A DNA stretch of 7,561 bases from an uncultured Lachnospiraceae bacterium (GTDB taxonomy: Bacteria > Bacillota > Clostridia > Lachnospirales > Lachnospiraceae): the NCBI GenBank assembly GCA_902797475.1, contig CADBTG010000232.1:1-7561 (forward strand), read 5' to 3'. Within the stretch, counting starts at the first letter, position 1. Every line of letters begins with the position of its first letter. Below, one piece after another: positions 1 to 4,450 of this stretch. The notes below the pieces were generated by a model. That model was not told the DNA's origin. It saw only the letters and a program-made list of their open reading frames with translations, and did not search any database. The translations under genes and the position numbers were made by a program.

Positions 1-1548
1 CTCAACAAGACGAAGTCCGGCTGCGAATTAAAGGGTGTAACCTGCATCAACCCCGTAAACGGCCGCGAAGTGCGCATGTTCATCGGCGATTTCGTTCTGG
101 CAAGCTACGGTACCGGTGCGGTTATGGCCGTTCCTTCCCACGACCAGCGTGACTTTGAGTATGCAATTGCTCATAACATCGACATGATTCAGGTCATTGA
201 CGGGGATGAGAAGCTCGGACATGTGGATGTAAGCGGACATGCCTTCGAGAAGGGCGACTATCTCGGAAAAGGCTATATCTTAATCAATTCCGAGGAGTTC
301 ACCGGCCTTACGGTTGAGCAGGCCAAAGAGGCGATTACCGCAAAGCTTGAGAAGATGGGCGTTGCAAAACGTACCGTTAATTATCACTTCCGTGAATGGA
401 TTTTCGCCCGTCAGCGTTACTGGGGCGAGCCCGTGCCGGTTGTGCATACCGAGGACGGCGGCATTCATGTTCTCGATGACGACGAGCTCCCGCTTGTTCT
501 GCCTGAGCTTGACGACTATAAGGGACATAACGGAAAAGCACCGCTTGAGAATGCGACTGAGTGGAAGAAATACGACCATAACGGCATTAAGGGAACGAGA
601 GAGACCTCGACGATGCCCGGTTCTGCCGGTTCCTCATGGTATTTCCTTCGTTACATCGATCCCGACAACGATAAGCAGCTTGCCGATCCGGAGCTTTTGA
701 AGCACTGGATGCCGGTTGACCTTTACATCGGCGGACCGGAGCATGCGGTAGGTCATCTGATGTACTCCCGCATCTGGAACCGATTCCTTTATGACAAAGG
801 AATCGCGCCGACGAAGGAGCCTTTCAAGAAGCTGATTCACCAGGGCATGATCCTCGGTTCGAACGGCATTAAGATGGGCAAGCGTTTCCCGGAATATGTT
901 GTCAATCCGAGCGATATCGTGCGTGACTACGGTGCTGACACGCTTCGCCTTTATCTGATGTTCATGGGACCGCTTGAAGTCAGCAAGCCATGGAGCAATA
1001 CGGGTGTTGAGGGCGCTAAGAAGTTCCTGAACCGTGTCTGGACGTTCTTCACAGAACCCGCCAACATTAAGGACGATGCGAAGGCAGACCTTGAAAAGGT
1101 ATACCACCAGACCGTTAAGAAGGTCACCGGAGACTTCGAGAAGATAGCATTTAACACGGCCATCAGCCAGATGATGATTTTCGTGAATGCCTGCTATAAG
1201 ACCGGAAGCTGCCCGAAGGAATATGCGGAAGGCTTTGTTAAGATGCTTTCCTGCATCTGCCCGCATATCGGTGAGGAAATCTATGCGATCTTAGGCCATG
1301 AGGGCACAATTGCTTACGAGCCGTGGCCGACATTTGACGAAGCCAAGACCAAAGAGGATACGATTGAGATTGCCGTTCAGGTCAACGGAAAGGTTCGCGG
1401 AAAAGTTTTCGTGACGCTTGACGAGGATGAGAACGCCGTATTCGACAAGGTTATGGAATCGGAAGCAGCCCGCTTCATTTCGGGCATGCAGATTGTGAAG
1501 AAGATTTACGTAAAGGGCAAGATTTTCAATATTGTCGTAAAGCCTTAA
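1..1548 (+). CDS. leuS: Leucyl-tRNA synthetase, C-terminal part (5' end outside window)
   Basis: Cytosolic class Ia aminoacyl-tRNA synthetase that charges tRNA-Leu. The reading frame is open from base 1, so the gene enters from the left. 515 codons are present; roughly 290 N-terminal residues, including the HIGH motif, are missing. The visible part starts in the CP1 editing domain, with the editing signature GTGAVMAVPSHDQRD at about 109-153, whose aspartates are typical of the post-transfer editing site. Next come the class Ia core motif REWIFARQRYWGEP (about 391-432), the GSSWYFLRYIDP motif (about 628-663) and HAVGHLMYSRIW. The catalytic KMSKS loop reads KMGKR (871-885), followed by FPEYVVNPSDIV and ADTLRLYLMFMGPLE. 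The anticodon-binding helical domain and the C-terminal domain (VQVNGKVRGK ... VKGKIFNIVV) complete the protein. The TAA stop at 1546-1548 has no terminator after it, so read-through into the next gene is possible. Identity is very secure. Confidence 0.97.
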   Translation, partial: LNKTKSGCELKGVTCINPVNGREVRMFIGDFVLASYGTGAVMAVPSHDQRDFEYAIAHNIDMIQVIDGDEKLGHVDVSGHAFEKGDYLGKGYILINSEEFTGLTVEQAKEAITAKLEKMGVAKRTVNYHFREWIFARQRYWGEPVPVVHTEDGGIHVLDDDELPLVLPELDDYKGHNGKAPLENATEWKKYDHNGIKGTRETSTMPGSAGSSWYFLRYIDPDNDKQLADPELLKHWMPVDLYIGGPEHAVGHLMYSRIWNRFLYDKGIAPTKEPFKKLIHQGMILGSNGIKMGKRFPEYVVNPSDIVRDYGADTLRLYLMFMGPLEVSKPWSNTGVEGAKKFLNRVWTFFTEPANIKDDAKADLEKVYHQTVKKVTGDFEKIAFNTAISQMMIFVNACYKTGSCPKEYAEGFVKMLSCICPHIGEEIYAILGHEGTIAYEPWPTFDEAKTKEDTIEIAVQVNGKVRGKVFVTLDEDENAVFDKVMESEAARFISGMQIVKKIYVKGKIFNIVVKP

Positions 1549-1576
1549 TGTTTTACAGTCTGATTTGGGGTTAACA

Positions 1577-1585
1577 GGGAGGAGG
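1577..1585 (+). promoter_or_regulatory. Ribosome binding site fixing the start of the DUF3592-like gene
   Basis: The purine run GGGAGGAGG lies 6 nt before ATG 1592. This favours that ATG over the upstream in-frame TTG at 1565, which would sit before the Shine-Dalgarno sequence. Confidence 0.8.
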
Positions 1586-1591
1586 TATCTT

Positions 1592-2050
1592 ATGTGGGAA
1601 CGGCTCGGACCGAGCGGACGGTTTGTCTGCAGTGTTTTAATCGGGATTCTTGCACCGGTCATAGCATTTGTCGCATTTCATTTTGCAAATGCAAAGGAGC
1701 GGGAATATAAGAAGGACGGCATCCTGACGACCTGCACGGTTGATTCCGTGGTTGAAATCGGAAACAAACAGCAGGTATCGGTTGTTTATACGGATGCAAA
1801 AGGAAAGAAGATCAAAGCCAAAGCCATCTTAAACAAAAAGGTCGAGAAAAATGAGATCGTTGAAGGCTATGTTCTTGAGTCCAATCCGTATGAGGTGTAT
1901 TATCCGCCGTCCATCGGGTTGAAGATTGTGCTGTATGTCATCATCGGACTTCTGTGCCTGATGGCATGGGGACCGTTCCTTATCGAGATGTTAAAGCGAA
2001 GGCAGGACAATCTCTATCAGAAGGCCTGGGAGATGAATCACCGGTATTAA
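1592..2050 (+). CDS. Small two-TM membrane protein, DUF3592-like, function unknown
   Basis: 152-residue protein with no assigned function. It has a hydrophobic helix at about residues 11-33 and a second at about 107-131. Between them is a charged, beta-rich segment of about 70 residues containing a VSVVYTDAKGKK stretch and ending in ESNPYEVYYPPS. This layout, two helices around a small beta domain with a V-x-Y-x-D-x-x-G core and an 'NP' turn before the second helix, is what I associate with DUF3592 membrane proteins. The match is by pattern only. The tail after helix 2 is rich in K, R and Q, suggesting it faces the cytoplasm, with the middle domain outside. The gene starts 43 bp after leuS with no clear promoter or terminator between them, so it may be co-transcribed with leuS. 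It ends at the shared terminator facing luxS. A role in envelope function is only a guess. Confidence 0.85.
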   Translation: MWERLGPSGRFVCSVLIGILAPVIAFVAFHFANAKEREYKKDGILTTCTVDSVVEIGNKQQVSVVYTDAKGKKIKAKAILNKKVEKNEIVEGYVLESNPYEVYYPPSIGLKIVLYVIIGLLCLMAWGPFLIEMLKRRQDNLYQKAWEMNHRY

Positions 2051-2066
2051 TGTTTGCAATTAAGAA

Positions 2067-2099
2067 AGCCAGGAAATAACGGAGTGTTATTTCCTGGCT
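2067..2099. terminator. Bidirectional intrinsic terminator between convergent genes
   Basis: A perfect 14-bp inverted repeat, AGCCAGGAAATAAC (2067-2080) and GTTATTTCCTGGCT (2086-2099), with a 5-nt GGAGT loop. On the minus strand the stem is followed by TTTCTTAATT, a reasonable U-tract for luxS. On the plus strand it is followed by CTTTCGTT, a weaker U-tract for the DUF3592-like gene. Its place between two convergent stop codons (2050 and 2117) fits a shared terminator. Confidence 0.9.
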
Positions 2100-2116
2100 C
2101 TTTCGTTATCGCGTTC

Positions 2117-2596
2117 TTATGCCGGATAAGTGTAATGCTCCGGCGTGAAGTTGTTCAGCACTTCATTGGTGAACTTCTCGGCAAAATAGCTGGCCATGGG
2201 CAGGTTGAAGTCGAGATAGTTTCCGCAGCAATCCGGGGTTGCGCCCGGAATATCGGAGTCGTAATTCCGAATGAACGTGAACATGTTCTTAACAAGATCG
2301 TAGATGTCTGTGGACTTCAGGTCGCCGGTCAGAATCAGATAGAAGCCGGTGCGGCATCCCATGGGTCCGAAATAGATGACCTTGGACTTCCACTCGGGGT
2401 CATTGCGGACAAATGTGGCACCGAGATGCTCGATGGCGTGCAGCTCGGCGGTATTCATAACGGGTTCGAAATTGGGACGGCATACGCGGATGTCAAAGGT
2501 CGTAACGACGTTGCCGTTTACGTCGTCTTTCCGCGATACATAAATACCCGGAAGAAGGCGGGTATGATCTACTTTAAAGCTTTCAATGAGTTTCAT
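2117..2596 (-). CDS. luxS: S-ribosylhomocysteine lyase LuxS (AI-2 synthase)
   Basis: 159 residues, the normal length for LuxS. This cytosolic metalloenzyme cleaves S-ribosylhomocysteine to homocysteine and 4,5-dihydroxy-2,3-pentanedione, the precursor of autoinducer-2, in the activated methyl cycle. The metal-binding HxxEH motif is present as HAIEH (residues 53-57), with the catalytic glutamate at 56. The catalytic cysteine is C81 in GPMGCRTGFY. The third metal ligand is expected to be C124 in CGNYLDFNLP, and here an extra cysteine (C123) sits directly before it. The start at 2596 is supported by a GGAGG (complement of 2606-2610) 9 nt upstream. The gene has its own promoter and a terminator, so it is probably monocistronic. 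The nucleosidase gene pfs, which acts one step earlier, is not in this window. Identity is very secure. Confidence 0.98.
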   Translation of the reverse strand: MKLIESFKVDHTRLLPGIYVSRKDDVNGNVVTTFDIRVCRPNFEPVMNTAELHAIEHLGATFVRNDPEWKSKVIYFGPMGCRTGFYLILTGDLKSTDIYDLVKNMFTFIRNYDSDIPGATPDCCGNYLDFNLPMASYFAEKFTNEVLNNFTPEHYTYPA

Positions 2597-2628
2597 AAGA
2601 AACTACCTCCTGTGTTTACTATACACTC

Positions 2629-2657
2629 ATTATATGGCTTTTGCGGCGTAATTTCAA
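2629..2657 (-). promoter_or_regulatory. Sigma-A-type promoter of luxS
   Basis: Read on the minus strand, the -35 hexamer is TTGAAA (complement of 2652-2657) and the -10 is a consensus TATAAT (complement of 2629-2634), separated by exactly 17 bp. Transcription would start near 2622, giving a leader of about 25 nt that contains the GGAGG. That is too short for a SAM-type riboswitch. Confidence 0.85.
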
Positions 2658-2739
2658 GCCGATTGAAGCCCCTTTCAGAAGACTTTCAAATGACATAAAA
2701 TACAGCATATTTTACCTTTCTTTTCAAAGGAAAATGCGA

Positions 2740-2745
2740 TATGAT
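2740..2745 (+). promoter_or_regulatory. Possible -10 element of the hydroxyacid dehydrogenase gene
   Basis: TATGAT lies 36 bp before the start codon at 2782, in the AT-rich divergent region. The sequence 17 bp upstream (TTTCTT, 2717-2722) is a poor -35 element, so this promoter may be weak or need an activator. It is the best candidate seen, not a firm call. Confidence 0.35.
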
Positions 2746-2766
2746 ATTTCTGTCAGCAAGAATCAT

Positions 2767-2774
2767 GGAAGGAG
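2767..2774 (+). promoter_or_regulatory. Ribosome binding site fixing the start of the dehydrogenase
   Basis: GGAAGGAG lies 7 nt before ATG 2782. The protein then begins MKIVFMEAN, the first beta strand expected in this family. Upstream in-frame starts such as TTG 2641 would add residues unlike the family. Confidence 0.8.
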
Positions 2775-2781
2775 CATTCCG

Positions 2782-3741
2782 ATGAAGATTGTTTTTATGG
2801 AAGCCAATACGCTCGGAAAGGATATTTCCCTCGAATTTTATAAGGAACTCGGGGAGGTTGTCACCTATCCGCTTTCCGACCCGGCACGTAACGCGGAGCG
2901 CATTCACGATGCGGATATTATCGTTGCCAACAAGATTCCGATGAACGAGGCGCTTTTGAAGAACGCCCGAAACGTGAAGCTGATCTGCCTGACGGCGACC
3001 GGCACCAACAATGTCGATTTCGATTACGTGAACAAGAGAGGCATTGCCGTGGCCAATGTAAAGGGATACTCCACGGAGAGCGTCGTCCAGCATACGTTTG
3101 CCCTGCTGTTTTATGTTTATGAGAAGCTTGCCTACTATGACAATTTCGTCAAGTCGGAGGAGTATATCAGAAACGATATTTTCAGCCATTTCACGGTGCT
3201 TTTCCGGGAACTGCACGGAAAGACCTGGGGCATCATCGGACTCGGCGCCATCGGCACGAGAGTGGCCGAGGTGGCGGAATGCTTCGGCTGTAAGGTCATC
3301 TGGTACAGCACAAGCGGCAATCATGAATGCGAACGTTTTCAGAGGGTTTCTTTAGATGAACTGCTTGCCGAATCGGATATCGTTTCGATCCATGCGCCGT
3401 TAAATGCGGCAACGAACAATCTGATTACCAAAGAAAAACTTTGTAAGATGAAGAAGGAAGCGGTACTTCTGAATCTCGGACGCGGTCCGATCGTGAACGA
3501 AACGGATCTTGCGGAAGCGCTTACAAACGGAACGATTGCCGGCGCGGGTCTCGATGTTTTATGCGCGGAACCGATGCGGGAGGACAATCCTCTCCGAGCC
3601 ATTAAGGATTCGACGAAGCTCATCATTACGCCGCATATTGCCTGGGGTACGGTGGAAGCGAGAAAGCGCTGCGTCGACGAGGTATTTTTGAACATCAAAG
3701 CCTTTCAAAACGGCGAGAAAAGGAATCTCGTAACCGGCTGA
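2782..3741 (+). CDS. D-2-hydroxyacid dehydrogenase, hydroxypyruvate/glycerate dehydrogenase-like
   Basis: 319 residues, the usual length for the family. These soluble enzymes reversibly reduce 2-oxoacids to D-2-hydroxyacids with NAD(P)H. The substrate-binding half at the N-terminus carries TATGTNNVDFDYV (71-83) and VKGYSTESVVQHTFAL (93-108), which resemble hydroxypyruvate reductase (HprA-type) enzymes. The Rossmann nucleotide-binding motif is GLGAIG (153-158). The catalytic triad is visible as R234 (NLGRGPIVNE), E263 (CAEPMREDNPL) and H285 (ITPHIAWGT). At the end of the second Rossmann strand (KVIWYSTSG, 171-179) the acidic residue that usually selects NAD is replaced by S176, so cofactor preference is uncertain. 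The gene is divergent from luxS, and no convincing terminator separates it from the regulator gene 158 bp downstream. The exact substrate (hydroxypyruvate, glyoxylate or another 2-oxoacid) cannot be read from sequence. Confidence 0.93.
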   Translation: MKIVFMEANTLGKDISLEFYKELGEVVTYPLSDPARNAERIHDADIIVANKIPMNEALLKNARNVKLICLTATGTNNVDFDYVNKRGIAVANVKGYSTESVVQHTFALLFYVYEKLAYYDNFVKSEEYIRNDIFSHFTVLFRELHGKTWGIIGLGAIGTRVAEVAECFGCKVIWYSTSGNHECERFQRVSLDELLAESDIVSIHAPLNAATNNLITKEKLCKMKKEAVLLNLGRGPIVNETDLAEALTNGTIAGAGLDVLCAEPMREDNPLRAIKDSTKLIITPHIAWGTVEARKRCVDEVFLNIKAFQNGEKRNLVTG

Positions 3742-3767
3742 TTCCCGGATTTCCCTGGCCGTTCAGA

Positions 3768-3782
3768 TATACTAAACAAAAA
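3768..3782 (+). promoter_or_regulatory. Putative operator, upstream arm of a 15-bp inverted repeat
   Basis: TATACTAAACAAAAA occurs here and again, exactly, on the opposite strand at 3864-3878. It lies about 25 bp upstream of the -35 element of the regulator-pot operon. The sequence is asymmetric and A-rich. It resembles the recalled E. coli PuuR consensus AAAATATAATGAACA when the ACA ends are aligned (11 of 15 over 3764-3778). Confidence 0.6.
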
Positions 3783-3806
3783 GTTTTATAAAATGGTATT
3801 TTCCTA

Positions 3807-3834
3807 TTGCCATTCAAACGAAAATGTGTATAAT
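3807..3834 (+). promoter_or_regulatory. Sigma-A-type promoter of the XRE-cupin/pot operon
   Basis: -35 TTGCCA (3807-3812) and consensus -10 TATAAT (3829-3834) with a 16-bp spacer. Transcription would start near 3841, leaving a leader of about 60 nt before ATG 3900. The two exact 15-bp repeat copies lie upstream (3768-3782) and in the leader (3864-3878), with a diverged copy at 3842-3856 over the likely start site. That arrangement suggests repression by the first gene product. Because the downstream genes are tightly spaced, this promoter probably serves the regulator, potA, potB and potC together. Confidence 0.8.
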
Positions 3835-3841
3835 AGTAGTC

Positions 3842-3856
3842 GTTTGGTTTACTATT
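3842..3856 (-). promoter_or_regulatory. Putative third, imperfect operator copy
   Basis: On the minus strand this reads AATAGTAAACCAAAC, matching TATACTAAACAAAAA at 11 of 15 positions and keeping the TAAAC core. It overlaps the predicted transcription start, a good place for a repressor. It is a diverged copy, so less certain than the two exact ones. Confidence 0.4.
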
Positions 3857-3863
3857 TGCACAT

Positions 3864-3878
3864 TTTTTGTTTAGTATA
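3864..3878 (-). promoter_or_regulatory. Putative operator, downstream arm of the 15-bp inverted repeat
   Basis: The minus strand reads TATACTAAACAAAAA, identical over 15 bp to 3768-3782 but inverted. It lies in the predicted 5' leader of the regulator mRNA, just before its ribosome binding site. The centres of the two arms are 96 bp apart, close to a whole number of helical turns, which would allow looping between bound repressors. Confidence 0.6.
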
Positions 3879-3887
3879 CATAAACGA

Positions 3888-3893
3888 AGGGAG
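3888..3893 (+). promoter_or_regulatory. Ribosome binding site of the XRE-cupin regulator
   Basis: AGGGAG lies 6 nt before ATG 3900. This sets the start there and not at the in-frame TTG at 3867, which falls inside the operator-like repeat. Confidence 0.75.
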
Positions 3894-3899
3894 AGCGGC

Positions 3900-4433
3900 A
3901 TGGAAATCGGACATAAGCTGAAGCAGTTGCGTGTGCGCCAGAATCTGACGCTCGAAGAACTGGCTTCCCGTTGTGAACTGACGAAGGGCTTTCTGTCGCA
4001 GGTTGAGAGAAATCTGACTTCGCCTTCCATAGTTACCTTAAACGACATTCTCGAAGCGCTCGGGAGCTCGCTTGCGGACTTCTTTAAAGAGCAGAAGGAA
4101 GACAAGGTCGTATTCCGCAAGGATGATTTCTTTACGGACAGCAAGGAGGATTACACAATCCACTGGATCGTTCCGAATTCCCAGAAGAACGAGATGGAGC
4201 CGATCCTTTTGGAAATTCCCGCAGGCAAGGCAAGCTTTGATGTCGCGCCGCATAACGGAGAGGAATTCGGCTATGTTTTGGAGGGCTCCGTCGTGTTGCA
4301 GGTCGGAGACGAGAGAACGGCAGTCAGACGCGGCGAGACGTTCTGCCTTAAAGGCAGGGAATTCCACACAATCCGAAACGAGAACAAATCAACGGCTAAA
4401 GTGCTTTGGATCAGCACGCCGCCGATTTTTTAA
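3900..4433 (+). CDS. XRE-family transcriptional regulator with C-terminal cupin domain (PuuR-like)
   Basis: 177-residue DNA-binding regulator. Residues about 5-62 form a lambda-Cro/XRE helix-turn-helix: LKQLRVRQNLTLEELASRC, then LTKGFLSQVERNLTSPSIVTL, a strong XRE signature. A linker of about 35 residues leads to a cupin sensor domain (about 102-172) with PHNGEEFGYVLEGSVVLQVG (117-136), a glycine turn RRGETFCLKG and H156 in GREFHTIRN. H118 and H156 are cupin metal- or ligand-site candidates. This architecture is that of PuuR and related small-molecule-responsive repressors. Position as first gene of a polyamine transporter operon, 17 bp before potA, supports local control with polyamines as the likely signal; that part is inference. 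The repeats around its promoter are probable binding sites and imply autoregulation. Start supported by AGGGAG 6 nt upstream. Confidence 0.93.
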   Translation: MEIGHKLKQLRVRQNLTLEELASRCELTKGFLSQVERNLTSPSIVTLNDILEALGSSLADFFKEQKEDKVVFRKDDFFTDSKEDYTIHWIVPNSQKNEMEPILLEIPAGKASFDVAPHNGEEFGYVLEGSVVLQVGDERTAVRRGETFCLKGREFHTIRNENKSTAKVLWISTPPIF

Positions 4434-4450
4434 TATGACAGGAGGCACTC

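Noticed and set aside
634..1266. Minus-strand open frame of 210 codons inside leuS
   Set aside because: Shadow of the leuS coding frame; the plus-strand product carries all family motifs and the antisense product resembles nothing.
1532..1559. Possible promoter TTGTCG ... TACAGT before the DUF3592-like gene
   Set aside because: Both hexamers are poor matches and lie mostly inside the end of leuS; not strong enough to call.
2597..2628. SAM or other riboswitch in the luxS leader
   Set aside because: Predicted leader is only about 25 nt, too short for any known aptamer.
2054..2698. Plus-strand open frame of 214 codons opposite luxS
   Set aside because: It is antisense to a fully convincing luxS, spans the terminator hairpin and the luxS promoter, and has no recognisable domain or membrane pattern.
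2686..3324. Minus-strand open frame of 212 codons over the dehydrogenase
   Set aside because: Antisense to the Rossmann motif region of a clear dehydrogenase gene; no ribosome binding site or domain support.
3786..3805. AT-only palindromes (TTTTATAAAA, AAAATGGTATTTT) as a terminator for the dehydrogenase gene
   Set aside because: No G or C in the stems beyond the loop and no proper U-tract; they lie within the AT-rich promoter region and are better explained as part of it.
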